A stretch of 64,000 nucleotides of DNA, from positions 224,290-288,289 of the forward strand of contig CAWIVF010000009.1 of NCBI GenBank assembly GCA_963839535.1, in the 5' to 3' direction. The notes below the pieces were generated by a model. It saw only the letters and a list, made by a program, of their open reading frames with translations, had not been told where the DNA came from and searched no databases. Both the position numbers and the translations under genes were made by a program. Shown here piece after piece: positions 1 to 11,085 of the stretch (its first letter is position 1; each line of letters begins with the position of its first letter). The DNA comes from RHKX01 sp963839535. GTDB taxonomy: Bacteria; Actinomycetota; Thermoleophilia; Solirubrobacterales; 70-9.

Positions 1-220
1 GCGAGCAGACGAGGTAGCCCGCCAGCCCCTCGTCGGTGGCTGCGCCGAGGCAGATCCCCGACGGCTTCGAGATCTCGAGCACGAACATCGCCAGCGACCA
101 GGGCGCCGGAAAGGAGCGCCGCTCGATCGACAGGACGCCGGGGAGGTCGCCGTAGGTGAGGCGGCGGACCCGCGCGGTGCCCGCCGGATCGGAAAGCTCA
201 GTTGCGGCCATCTCGCTCAC
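1..220 (-). CDS. rimI: Ribosomal-protein-alanine N-acetyltransferase (partial, N-terminus only)
   Basis: N-terminal part of a GNAT acetyltransferase that runs off the left edge. RimI acetylates the N-terminal alanine of ribosomal protein S18. The visible residues include the RimI-like stretch IERRSFPAPWS followed by MFVLEI. The first possible start is GTG at 220; ATG at 211 is in the same frame. It overlaps the 3' end of tsaB, so tsaE, tsaB and rimI form one translationally coupled operon, an arrangement seen in many bacteria. The missing C-terminus carries the acetyl-CoA site, so the call rests on the N-terminal motif and on the context. Confidence 0.75.
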   Translation of the reverse strand, partial: MSEMAATELSDPAGTARVRRLTYGDLPGVLSIERRSFPAPWSLAMFVLEISKPSGICLGAATDEGLAGYLVCS

Positions 221-896
221 GCCATCGCTCCGCATCGGGTCGTCTCAGGTACATCGGCCGAACCGCCTCGAGCCCACCCGGGTCCGCTGCGGCTCCGAGG
301 GCGCAGACCTGCCGGGCCGAGAGGCGGTGGGCGGGCGATCCGCGATCCAGCACCTCGACCCCGAGGGCTTCGATCTCGGGCGTGAATCGTAGCGAGCCGT
401 CCCCGGCCGCCAGCGAGCCGGATAGCGCCTCAGCAGGGAAAATGCCGGCCAGCTCCGCCGCCGGGCAGACGACCGGATCGCCCGGGCCGGCGCCCTCGTC
501 CAGGGCGGCGAAGACCTCGCCCCGGCGGGCGTCGATGATCGCCAGGCGGTTGCGCGCCGACGCCTCCGGGACCGCGGCGATGCCGGCGGCGAGGGCGCTG
601 GTCGAGGGGACGCCGACGAGCGGCAGCTCCCGCGCCTGCGCCAGCGCCCGTGCGGTCGAGATGCCGATCCGCAGGCCGGTGAACGAGCCCGGCCCGACGC
701 CGACGGCGATCAGCTCGATCGCCGCCCAGCCCCCGGCCGCCGTCACGGCCTCCTCGATCGCCGCCAGCAGGACCCGCGCGTGCAGCGGGCGCCCGTCCGC
801 GCCGGGCCCCGATCCGGTCTCGATCGCCTCGCCGGCGCCGGCGACCGCCACCGCGGTGTCCGCCGTCGCGGTGTCCATGCCGAGCGTCACCGGCAT
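198..896 (-). CDS. tsaB: tRNA t6A threonylcarbamoyltransferase subunit TsaB
   Basis: 232-residue actin-fold protein that partners TsaD and TsaE in making N6-threonylcarbamoyladenosine at A37 of ANN-reading tRNAs. The start MPVTLGMDTATADTAVAV and the stretch VGVGPGSFTGLRIG (about residues 65 to 78) are diagnostic of TsaB. The length is normal. It overlaps tsaE upstream by 10 nt and rimI downstream by about 20 nt. The frame is intact. Confidence 0.93.
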   Translation of the reverse strand: MPVTLGMDTATADTAVAVAGAGEAIETGSGPGADGRPLHARVLLAAIEEAVTAAGGWAAIELIAVGVGPGSFTGLRIGISTARALAQARELPLVGVPSTSALAAGIAAVPEASARNRLAIIDARRGEVFAALDEGAGPGDPVVCPAAELAGIFPAEALSGSLAAGDGSLRFTPEIEALGVEVLDRGSPAHRLSARQVCALGAAADPGGLEAVRPMYLRRPDAERWRERDGRN

Positions 897-1318
897 CGCT
901 CGACCTCGACCGTCCGCCGATCGCCGCCCGCGTGGGCCAGGGCGACCCGCATCGCGACACGGCCCAGCTCACCCGACCCCGCCTCCGGCCACTCGACGAA
1001 CGAGACCGCGTCCGGCGTCAGGTAGTCGTCGAGCAGCGCGGGGTCCTCGTCGCCGAGGCCGCCATCGGGCCCGGCGAGCCGGTAGAGGTCGAGGTGGGAG
1101 ACCGGCATCCGCCCCGCGTAGCGCTGCCCGATCGTGAAGGTCGGTGAGGTGACCGGCTCGGTCACGCCGAGCGCCCGGGCGGCGCCGCGGACGAAGGTGG
1201 TCTTCCCGGCGCCGAGGTCGCCGCTCACGAGCACGACGTCGCCGGGCTCGAGGCCGGCGGCGAGCTCGGCCGCGAGCCGCTCGGTGTCGGCGGGGTCATG
1301 GGTGACGTGGCGCTCCAC
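887..1318 (-). CDS. tsaE: tRNA t6A biosynthesis ATPase TsaE
   Basis: 143-residue P-loop ATPase that drives turnover of the TsaBD complex during t6A synthesis. The Walker A motif GDLGAGKT is at residues 33 to 40, and the family motifs TSPTFTIGQRY and HLDLYRL follow. It is the first gene of the tsaE-tsaB-rimI operon and overlaps tsaB by 10 nt. Length and frame are normal. Confidence 0.92.
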   Translation of the reverse strand: MERHVTHDPADTERLAAELAAGLEPGDVVLVSGDLGAGKTTFVRGAARALGVTEPVTSPTFTIGQRYAGRMPVSHLDLYRLAGPDGGLGDEDPALLDDYLTPDAVSFVEWPEAGSGELGRVAMRVALAHAGGDRRTVEVERCR

Positions 1319-1351
1319 CCCGCGGATTACACACGGCCGCCGCCGCGGCGG

Positions 1352-2035
1352 TCAGGAGGTGAAGAAGTCGAGCTGGTCATCCCGCGGCGGCGCCTCCTGC
1401 GGGCGCGGCGGGGTCAGGTCCGGAGGGGTCACCTCGCCCTGCGGGGGCGGCGGCTGCTCGAGCAGGCCCCTGAGGGTCTCGAAGTCCTGGTCCATCACCC
1501 CGCGCTGGCCGGGGTTGCGGAGGATGGCGGCCGGATGAAGGATCGGGAAGATCTTCACCGTGCGCTCGCCGAGCGAATGGATCTGCGGCGTGCCCCTGAC
1601 CCGCGTGATCCCGGTCGGATTGCCCGTGATCAGCTTCGTCGCGAAGTTGCCGAGCGTCACGATCACCTTCGGCTCGATCAGCTCCACCTGTTGGAGCAGG
1701 TAGGGGCGGCACGTCTCGATCTCGATCGGCTGCGGATCGCGGTTGCCGGGAGGCCGGCACTTCAGGACGTTCGCGATGAACACGTCCTCGCGGTTCAGGC
1801 CGATGCCCTCGAGCAGCTCGTTGAGCAGGCCGCCGGCGCGGCCCACGAAGGGCAGGCCACGGCGGTCCTCCTCCGCGCCGGGCGCCTCGCCGACGAACAT
1901 CAGGTCGGCGTTCGCGTCGCCGGCGCCGAAGACGACGTTCGTCCTCGTGCGGGCCAGCGGGCAGAGCGTGCACCCCGACGCCTCCCGGTAGACCTCGACG
2001 AGGCGCTCCCGGCGAACTGCGGCGTCGTCGCTCAC
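1352..2035 (-). CDS. Uracil-DNA glycosylase, iron-sulfur type (family 4)
   Basis: 227-residue glycosylase that removes uracil from DNA in base-excision repair. Four cysteines expected to hold the [4Fe-4S] cluster are at residues 22, 25, 93 and 109 (GCTLC, LKCRPP, ETCRPY). The active-site loop GEAPGAEED is at 49 to 57, and an HPAAILR motif lies near the C-terminus. The tail beyond about residue 195 is Pro-rich and probably disordered. The start codon overlaps the stop of the upstream zinc-ribbon gene by 4 nt, so the two are coupled. The frame is intact. Confidence 0.9.
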   Translation of the reverse strand: MSDDAAVRRERLVEVYREASGCTLCPLARTRTNVVFGAGDANADLMFVGEAPGAEEDRRGLPFVGRAGGLLNELLEGIGLNREDVFIANVLKCRPPGNRDPQPIEIETCRPYLLQQVELIEPKVIVTLGNFATKLITGNPTGITRVRGTPQIHSLGERTVKIFPILHPAAILRNPGQRGVMDQDFETLRGLLEQPPPPQGEVTPPDLTPPRPQEAPPRDDQLDFFTS

Positions 2036-2309
2036 GAGCCGGGCTTGCCGGGCCCGCCGGGCTTGCGCTCGCGGCGCCTGGCGAGGTCGGACTTGAAGCG
2101 CTGCCGGGCCCCGTCGCGGTTCGTGCCGCGGGCGTCCTCCATCCGCCGCTGCTGGTTCGGGGTGGGCTGCGGCTCAGGCCGAAGCTGGAGAGCCGCCGCT
2201 CGGCGCCCTCGGCGCCGCAGGCGGGGCATCGCGCCGACTCCGTCCCGGCCGCGACCAGCTCCTCGAAGCGCTCCCCGCAGTCCCCGCATTCGAACTCGTA
2301 GATCGGCAC
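2032..2309 (-). CDS. FmdB-family zinc-ribbon protein (frameshifted)
   Basis: Small putative regulator with an FmdB-type zinc ribbon at the N-terminus (MPIYEFECGDCG; cysteines 8, 11, 28 and 31) and a basic C-terminal tail. The reading frame breaks near 2175. The downstream frame (PQPTPNQQRRMED and onward to stop TGA at 2034) restores a normal tail, consistent with one lost base in a run of C. The GTG start at 2309 lies 6 nt after a TACGAT hexamer on the same strand, which suggests a leaderless transcript. FmdB-like proteins are very common in actinobacteria and their role is mostly unknown. Confidence 0.7.
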
Positions 2310-2466
2310 CCCCGGATCGTATTGGCGCGCGCGGACCGGCTTGGGGCCTCGGTATCATCACCCTGGCGAGCGGCCGCGACCCCCACGGGCGTGGACCGGC
2401 GAGCCCCACGAAGAAGCACCTCGTCCGCACGAAGCCGTCTGGTATCTCGACCGAGAACTGGAACGG

Positions 2467-3243
2467 ATGCAACCCCTCCGCACCCACACCCCCGCGCTTC
2501 CGCCGATCCTGCTGGTCGGTCCCGGCCGCGTGGGCACGGCGCTCCACCGCGCGGGGACCGACGCCGGGCTGACCGTGACCCTCGCCGGCCGCGGCGACCT
2601 CGAATCTCCCTCGGGGACCCCGGGCGCGGCGCTGCTCTGCGTCCCGGACGAGGAGATCGCCGCCGCCGCCGAGTCGGTTCTCGCCGCTCACCCCGGGATC
2701 CGCTTCGTCGGGCACACGAGCGGGGCGACCGGCCTCGACTCCCTGCCGCCGACCGCCTCGCGCTTCTCCCTGCACCCGCTGCAGACGGTCCCCGACGGGA
2801 CGGTCTCCCTCGTCGGCGCGCCGGCCGCCGTCGCCGGCTCGGACGGCCCGGCCCTCGAGCTCGCGACCGGGCTGGCCGAGGCCCTGGGCATGCGCCCCTT
2901 CGAGGTCCCCGAGGAGAGCCGCGCCGCCTACCACGCCGCCGCCTCGATCGCGAGCAACTTCCTGGTGGCGCTGGAGGCGAGCGCCACCGAGCTCCTCGAC
3001 GCCGCCGGGATCGACGACGGCCGCGAGCTGCTGACCCCGCTCGTCCTCCAGACGGCGGCGAACTGGTCGGAGCGCGGCGGCGACGCCCTCACCGGCCCGA
3101 TCGCCCGCGGCGACGAGGCGACGGTCGAGGCGCACCGCGCGGCGATCCGCGACGTCGCTCCCCACCTCGAGCCGCTGTACGAGGCGCTGGCGGAGCGGAC
3201 GCGGGCCCTCGCCCAGCACCCTCAGGCCGGAGGCCGCGCATGA
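2467..3243 (+). CDS. Rossmann-like and DUF2520 protein, possible ketopantoate reductase
   Basis: 258 residues. The N-terminus has a dinucleotide-binding loop (LLVGPGRVGTALH, about residues 14 to 26), followed by a 6-phosphogluconate-dehydrogenase-like helical C-terminus typical of DUF2520 proteins. The stop overlaps the panC start (ATGA), and panD and panB follow. The cluster contains every step to pantothenate except ketopantoate reductase (panE/panG). From position and fold I infer that this protein may supply that NADPH-dependent step. No substrate-specific motif proves it. ATG 2467 was chosen over a longer frame because residues before it look non-coding. Confidence 0.72.
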   Translation: MQPLRTHTPALPPILLVGPGRVGTALHRAGTDAGLTVTLAGRGDLESPSGTPGAALLCVPDEEIAAAAESVLAAHPGIRFVGHTSGATGLDSLPPTASRFSLHPLQTVPDGTVSLVGAPAAVAGSDGPALELATGLAEALGMRPFEVPEESRAAYHAAASIASNFLVALEASATELLDAAGIDDGRELLTPLVLQTAANWSERGGDALTGPIARGDEATVEAHRAAIRDVAPHLEPLYEALAERTRALAQHPQAGGRA

Positions 3244-4120
3244 GGACCGTGACGAGCAGGCTCGAGCTTCGCGAGGCGCTGGCGGGCCGCCGCGGCGAGA
3301 ACGCGACGATCGGATTCGTGCCGACGATGGGCGCCCTCCACCAGGGACACCTCTCGCTGCTCGAGGCCGCGCGCCGCGACTGCGACGTCGTCGTCATGAG
3401 CCTCTTCGTCAACCCGGCGCAGTTCGGTCCCGGCGAGGACCTCGCCCGCTATCCGCGGGACTTCGAGAGCGACGCGGCCGCGGCGGCGGACGCCGGGGTC
3501 GACCTCCTCTACGCACCCACCGTCGACGAGGTGTACCCGCCGGGCTTCAGCACCTCGGTCGAGGTCGAGGGGCTGACCGACGTCCTCTGCGGGGACCCCA
3601 AGAGCCGCGGCCGCGCCCACTTCCGCGGCGTCACCACCGTGGTCGCCAAGCTGTTCAACACGGTCGGCCCCGACGTCGCCTACTTCGGCCAGAAGGACGC
3701 CCAGCAGGCGGCCGTGATCCGCAGGATGGCCCGCGACCTCGACTACCCGGTCCGGATCGAGGTCATGCCGACGATCCGCGAGGAGGACGGGCTGGCGATG
3801 TCCTCTCGCAACGCCTACCTCGATCCGGCCGAGCGCGAGCGCGCGGCCTCGCTGCACCGGGCCCTGACCGCGGCGCGGGAGGCCGCGGTGCCGGACGGGC
3901 CGGTCCGAGCCGTCGCTCGGCGGCCGCCGGACGGGTGCTCGAGCAGGCGGGCATCGAGCCCGAGTACCTCGAGGCGCGCAGCGCCGAGGACCTCGCACCG
4001 GTTGAAAGCTTCAACGGACGCCCCGTCCTGATCGCGGTTGCCGCACGGCTCGGCGGGGCAAGGTTGATCGACAACGTGTTGATCGATTCGACTTCGGCCA
4101 GCGGCGGGAAAGCTCACTGA
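3240..4120 (+). CDS. panC: Pantothenate synthetase (frameshifted near 3915)
   Basis: Condenses pantoate and beta-alanine with ATP in the cytosol. It shows the nucleotidyltransferase motif PTMGALHQGH (about residues 29 to 38), the pantoate-site stretch NPAQFGP, and EEDGLAMSSRN near residue 180. The first about 225 codons are open. The frame then shifts near 3915 and continues as LEQAGIEPEYLEAR through to TGA at 4118. The span is 881 nt, one base short of 294 codons, so a single-base deletion explains it. The start overlaps the stop of the DUF2520 gene. Confidence 0.88.
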
Positions 4121-4133
4121 CAAGGGAGAAACC

Positions 4134-4542
4134 ATGCAGAGGCAGATGCTCAAGTCAAAGATCCACCGGGCCACCGTCACCGCCTGCGACGTCGACTACA
4201 TCGGCAGCGTCACGGTCGACACGGACCTGCTCGCGCAGGCGGACATCCTGCCCAACGAGCTCGTCCACATCTGGGACATCACGAACGGCGCCCGGCTCGT
4301 GACCTACGCCCTCGAGGGCGAGGCCGGCTCGGGCGACATCCAGATCAACGGCGCGGCGGCCCTGCTCTGCGACATCGGCGACAAGGTGATCGTCGCCTCC
4401 TACGCCAACTACGACGAAGTCCGAGATGGAGACCTACGCCCCCGTCGTCGTCCACGTCGACGACGAGAACCGGGCGGTCGCGGTCGACTCCCATCCGGAG
4501 GTGCTGCTGGCGGCCGCGACCACGGAGGGAGCAAGCTCATGA
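4134..4542 (+). CDS. panD: Aspartate 1-decarboxylase (frameshifted near 4422)
   Basis: Pyruvoyl enzyme making beta-alanine from aspartate. The proenzyme should self-cleave between Gly24 and Ser25 in YIGSV, generating the pyruvoyl group. Lys7, Arg12 and the YANYDE region are conserved. At about 4422 an extra C shifts the frame. Removing it gives EVEMETYAPVV and a normal C-terminus ending at TGA 4540 to 4542. The 409-nt span is one base over 136 codons. A Shine-Dalgarno-like AGGGAG precedes ATG 4134. The stop overlaps the panB start (ATGA). Confidence 0.88.
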
Positions 4543-5459
4543 GCACCGCGCCGCGCGTCCCGGACACCCCGCCCAGCGGGCGCCAGAAGCTGACCCTGCC
4601 GCGGCTCGCGAGCATGAAGGAGCTCGGCGAGCCGATCGCGATGGTCACCGCCTACGACTACCCCTCGGCCCAGGTCGTCGAGGAGGCGGGCGTGGACATC
4701 GTCCTGGTCGGGGACTCGGCGGCGATGACCGTGCTCGGCCACGATTCCACCGTCCCGGTCGGGATGGAGGAGATGCTGATGCTCTGCGCCGCCGTCCGCC
4801 GCGGCCTGAAGACGCCGCTGCTCGTCGGCGACATGCCGTTCGGCTCCTACGAGAGCTCGAACGAGCAGGCGATCGCCAACGCCCAGCGGTTCATCAAGGA
4901 GGCGGGGTGCGACGCGGTCAAGCTCGAGCGCGGCGGCGCCTCGGTCGACCGTGCGCGCGCGATCATCCGCGCCGGCATCCCGGTGATGGGGCACGTCGGG
5001 CTGACCCCGCAGACCGCGACCGCGCTCGGCGGCTACAAGGCGCAGGGCCGCACCGGCGAGCGCGCCTCGCAGATCGCCGAGGACGCCTTCGCCCTGCAGG
5101 CGGTCGGCTGCTTCGCGATCGTCTTCGAGGCGGTCCCGGCGGCGGTGAGCGAGGCGATCATGCCCCGCATGGAGGTGCCGGTGATCGGCATCGGCGCCGG
5201 CGGCGGCACCGACGGCCAGGTGCTCGTCTTCCACGACCTCCTCGGCATCCACACCGGCCACACCGCACGCTTCGTGAAGCGCTACGGGCAGATCCACGAC
5301 GCGATGGTCGCGGGGGTCAGGCAGTACGTGGCCGAGGTCCGCGAGCGGCGCTTCCCCGACGCCTCCCACGAGTACTCGATCGACCCCGAGGAGCTGGCCG
5401 CGTTCGCGCGCTACCTCGACCAGGACACGCTGGCCGGAAACAGTCCCTGGGACTGGTAG
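4539..5459 (+). CDS. panB: 3-methyl-2-oxobutanoate hydroxymethyltransferase
   Basis: 306 residues, last gene of the pan operon. It transfers a hydroxymethyl group from methylene-tetrahydrofolate to ketoisovalerate, giving ketopantoate. TIM-barrel motifs are all present: AYDYPSA near residue 40, VGDSAAMTVLGH (metal-binding Asp), GDMPFGSYE, VKLEGG-like VKLERGG, GHVGLTPQ and VIGIGAGGGTDGQVLVFHDLLG. The C-terminal extension is normal. The frame is intact. Confidence 0.95.
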   Translation: MSTAPRVPDTPPSGRQKLTLPRLASMKELGEPIAMVTAYDYPSAQVVEEAGVDIVLVGDSAAMTVLGHDSTVPVGMEEMLMLCAAVRRGLKTPLLVGDMPFGSYESSNEQAIANAQRFIKEAGCDAVKLERGGASVDRARAIIRAGIPVMGHVGLTPQTATALGGYKAQGRTGERASQIAEDAFALQAVGCFAIVFEAVPAAVSEAIMPRMEVPVIGIGAGGGTDGQVLVFHDLLGIHTGHTARFVKRYGQIHDAMVAGVRQYVAEVRERRFPDASHEYSIDPEELAAFARYLDQDTLAGNSPWDW

Positions 5460-5462
5460 GCG

Positions 5463-5957
5463 CTAGGGCCCTACCGGGGCGTTCGAGGTCACGCTGTCGA
5501 TCTGCCAGACGCCGCCGGCCTTGATCACGGTGAAGGTCAGCTTGTCGCCGTCGTAGGTGCCGCCCTTCGGAGTGGCCGGGATGGTCCACTTCGTGGCGCC
5601 GTCTGATCGGGCTGCCGAGCATCGACGCGGTCGCGAGGGCGTTCGGCTTGCGGGAGGCGAGGCAACCGGGACGGCCGCCGTAGGACTCGCGCAGGAACTT
5701 GGGCGTCATCCCCTCCGAGCAGATGTCGATCGACGCCCTCCGGCCGCCCGGTCAGGAAGAGATTGACCAGGCCCATCGGCTCGAGGGCGTCGGGTCGCCC
5801 GGGGTCGTCGTCGTCGTGGAGTGGTCGTCGTGACCGGCTGCGTCGTCACCTGAGCGCCGGTCGTCGCCGGCTCCTCCTTCTCGCCGCAGCCGGCGGCACC
5901 GGCTCCCAGGGCGAGGCAGGCGACGAGCGGCACGAGGTTCTTGAGGCGGTGGATCAC
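5463..5957 (-). CDS. Small putative lipoprotein, several frameshifts
   Basis: About 164 residues. The GTG start at 5957 opens a signal peptide with a hydrophobic core (LVPLVACLALGAGAAGC); the Cys would be lipidated. A Thr-rich linker follows (TTGAQVTTQPVTTTT). The rest can be followed only by changing frame near 5820, 5745 and 5605. It reaches a plausible domain end (TFTVIKAGGVWQIDS, then NAPVGP and TAG at 5463 to 5465). I do not recognise the family; an NTF2-like fold is conceivable. It is convergent with panB. Confidence 0.5.
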
Positions 5958-5967
5958 GGCGTGCAGG

Positions 5968-6552
5968 CTACCCGTCCGGCCCCAACTCGCTCTGCTTGAA
6001 CTCGATCTCGCGCAGGACCTTGGCCGGGACACCGGCGGCGATCGTCCCGGCCGGCAGGTCCTTCGTCACGACCGAGTTCGAGCCGACGACGCAGCGGTCG
6101 CCGATCGTCCTGCCGCCCTGCACGACGGTGCCCTTGCCGAGCCAGACGTTGTCGCCGATCCGCACCGGCCCGCGGGGCGTGAAGCCCTGCCAGGTGATCG
6201 GCAGGTCCGGATCGTCGAAGCGGTGGTCGGAGTCGCCGACGAAGCAGTGGTTGGCGAACATCACGTGGTCGCCGATCTCGATCAGCTCGTGGGCGGCGAG
6301 CATGGTCTCGCGGTTGAGGAAGCACCCGCGGCCGATCTCGATCCGCGCATCGGGGGCCATCGTGATCCAGCACCCGGGCTCGAGCTTCGTTCCCTCGCCG
6401 ATCACCAGCCGACCCTCGTCGAGGGCCTCGAGCACCTCGCCCTCCACCGGATGGCGGATGTAGAACCCGCCGCGCGCGGCATGGCGATCGAGCCGCCAGC
6501 GGTTCAGCCGGCGATGGGTGCGCTCGTACCAGCGCCGCTTCTTCCACCACAT
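5968..6552 (-). CDS. Hexapeptide-repeat acyltransferase (maltose/galactoside O-acetyltransferase-like)
   Basis: 194 residues. A left-handed beta-helix is visible as hexapeptide repeats (IEIGRG, IEIGDH, VRIGDN, VWLGKG, RTIGDR) with a GDSDHRFDD loop carrying the likely catalytic His. The end GVPAKVLREI is typical of this acetyltransferase class. ATG 6552 gives a basic N-terminus (MWWKKRRWYER). The substrate, probably a surface sugar, cannot be told. It is divergent from the gene at 6616, with 63 nt between them. Confidence 0.82.
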   Translation of the reverse strand: MWWKKRRWYERTHRRLNRWRLDRHAARGGFYIRHPVEGEVLEALDEGRLVIGEGTKLEPGCWITMAPDARIEIGRGCFLNRETMLAAHELIEIGDHVMFANHCFVGDSDHRFDDPDLPITWQGFTPRGPVRIGDNVWLGKGTVVQGGRTIGDRCVVGSNSVVTKDLPAGTIAAGVPAKVLREIEFKQSELGPDG

Positions 6553-6615
6553 CCGCCAGCCGCGCTGCGGAAAGACATGGGGGTCGTCACCCGGCACGCG
6601 TGTAGCTTCCCAGAC

Positions 6616-7146
6616 GTGGCCCCCGATTCCACCGAGGACGAGCAGACTCGCGAGGAGCGGCTCGACATCGCCCGCCGCTACCGCGAGCGCCGTGGCCGTG
6701 AGTTGCGCGAGCTGGCTGCGACATGCGTCGACGGCGAGATCGAGGCCGCCGGTGAGTTCAGCGGCGTCGCAACCGAGGCCCTCGCGGCGATCCCCGGCCT
6801 CGGCATGCTGCTGCTGCCGATCGCCCGCCGGAAGAGCCGCAAGCTGGGACTGCCGCCCGCCATGCTCCTCGCGCTCGACCGCGACACGCTCCACGTGCTG
6901 GAGCTGACGCCGTCCGACGTGCGCCGCGATGGCCTCCAGGCGAGCCCGGCCCGGTCCTGGCCGCGGTCAGCCGTCTCCGCCGAGCGGACCGGCCGCGTGT
7001 TCATGCGCGATCGGATCGCGCTGCACGTGCCCGATCGGGAGGAGCCGCTGACCCTCTACGTCTCGTCGCTGCTGACGAACCCGTGGAGCGCCGAGGTGGT
7101 CAGGCTGCTCGGGGCCGAGACGCCCGAGCCCCTCGACCTGACCTAG
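6616..7146 (+). CDS. Hypothetical protein
   Basis: 176 residues starting at GTG, placed exactly 7 nt after TAGCTT, a leaderless-promoter arrangement. The N-terminal half is charged and helical (ERLDIARRYRERRGRELR). A hydrophobic stretch, IPGLGMLLLPIARR, lies near residue 60, and the C-terminal half looks like a beta domain. It has no signal peptide. I do not recognise the family. The stop overlaps the stop of the convergent LysM gene by 4 nt. Confidence 0.6.
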   Translation: MAPDSTEDEQTREERLDIARRYRERRGRELRELAATCVDGEIEAAGEFSGVATEALAAIPGLGMLLLPIARRKSRKLGLPPAMLLALDRDTLHVLELTPSDVRRDGLQASPARSWPRSAVSAERTGRVFMRDRIALHVPDREEPLTLYVSSLLTNPWSAEVVRLLGAETPEPLDLT

Positions 7147-7980
7147 CCCCCGTAAGAAACGTGCCACCACTCGTCCGGGGCCTCGTACTTGCCCCAGCCG
7201 TACTGCCAGCCGATCTCGATCGATGATCGCGCGCATCTCCTCGGTCGGGACGTCGACCGACAGCCCGAGCTCGTGTGACGAGCTTCCCGGCGGGTTCGCG
7301 GGAGCGCCCGTCCCGTCCAGGTAGCCCTGGTAGAGGCCGGCCTGCTGCTCGGGGGTCCGGTACGCCGACAGGGACCCGCCCGGATAGAGGTCGGCCCCGA
7401 ACTGGCTGAGCGACGCCTGGCGCATCGCGTTCCACTGCGAGGCTGCGCTCGCCTCGAGGTAGACGTCGCCCTCGGGGGTGTAGACGGCTCCCAGGGCGAC
7501 GCTGGGAGCGGCCGGGACCGCCGGCGCGGCCGGAATCTGCAGGGTCGTTCCCTCGATCAGGAAGTCCGTGGTGCCGAGCCCGTTGGCGGCGGCGAGGTCG
7601 GCGACGGCGATCCCGTTCGCGGCCGCGACGGAGCTGAGCGACTCGCCCGCGACGACGACGTGCGAGCCGGCGGCAGGGGTCGCGGTCGTGGCGGTGGTGC
7701 CGCCCACCTCGTCGATGCTGGGCACCGAGATCGAGGTGCCCGAGACGACCAGGGTCTCCGACGAGATCCCGTTCCAGGCGGCCAGGGTCTCGGTGCTGAG
7801 GCCGTTGGCGGCCGCGATTCCGGAGAGCGTCTCGCCCTCGGCCACGACGTGGTCGGCGGCGGCGAACGCCGGATCGGGCGAGATGACCGAGCCCGTCGCG
7901 GCGATCACGATCATCAGACTGAGCCCGCGCCTGAAGGAGGCGGAGCGGAGCAAATCGATCGATGGATCCGGCATCGGCAT
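7143..7980 (-). CDS. Secreted LysM-domain D-Ala-D-Ala carboxypeptidase (VanY-like), frameshifted
   Basis: Signal peptide (hydrophobic core LMIVIAATGSVISP, cleavage after AFA), two LysM peptidoglycan-binding repeats starting HVVAEGETLSGIAAANG and HVVVAGESLSSVAAANG, a linker, then an M15/VanY-type peptidase domain with SAYRTPEQQ and SSHELGLSVDV (Zn-binding His and Asp). Near 7222 one extra base disrupts the end. Corrected, it reads EIGWQYGWG and EWWHVSYGG, supplying the last zinc His. The role is trimming peptidoglycan stems. The start at 7980 is preferred; a longer frame reaches 8058. Confidence 0.83.
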
Positions 7981-8084
7981 CGTGCCTCGTTCTGCGGGAG
8001 GGTGCGCGCCCCTTCCCGCCCTGCTTCGCGCATGGGAAGCTGCATGCAACGTCGGCACGTGGCCGGCGTTTGTGCCTAACTCGT

Positions 8085-11018
<2,934 letters not shown>

Positions 11019-11026
11019 TCCCACGA

Positions 11027-11052
11027 ATTGTACGGAACCGAACAGACGTTCG
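11027..11052 (-). promoter_or_regulatory. LexA (SOS) box and -10 element of uvrA
   Basis: The palindrome CGAAC-GTCT-GTTCG (11039 to 11052, read on the minus strand) matches the gram-positive/actinobacterial LexA consensus CGAAC-N4-GTTCG perfectly. It is followed by a TACAAT -10 hexamer at 11027 to 11032. The box overlaps the expected -35 and spacer region, so LexA binding would block RNA polymerase and DNA damage would induce uvrA. I saw no comparable box before uvrB. Confidence 0.8.
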
Positions 11053-11085
11053 GCTACGGGGCCCCCGCCGGGGGAGGGCCGGCGG

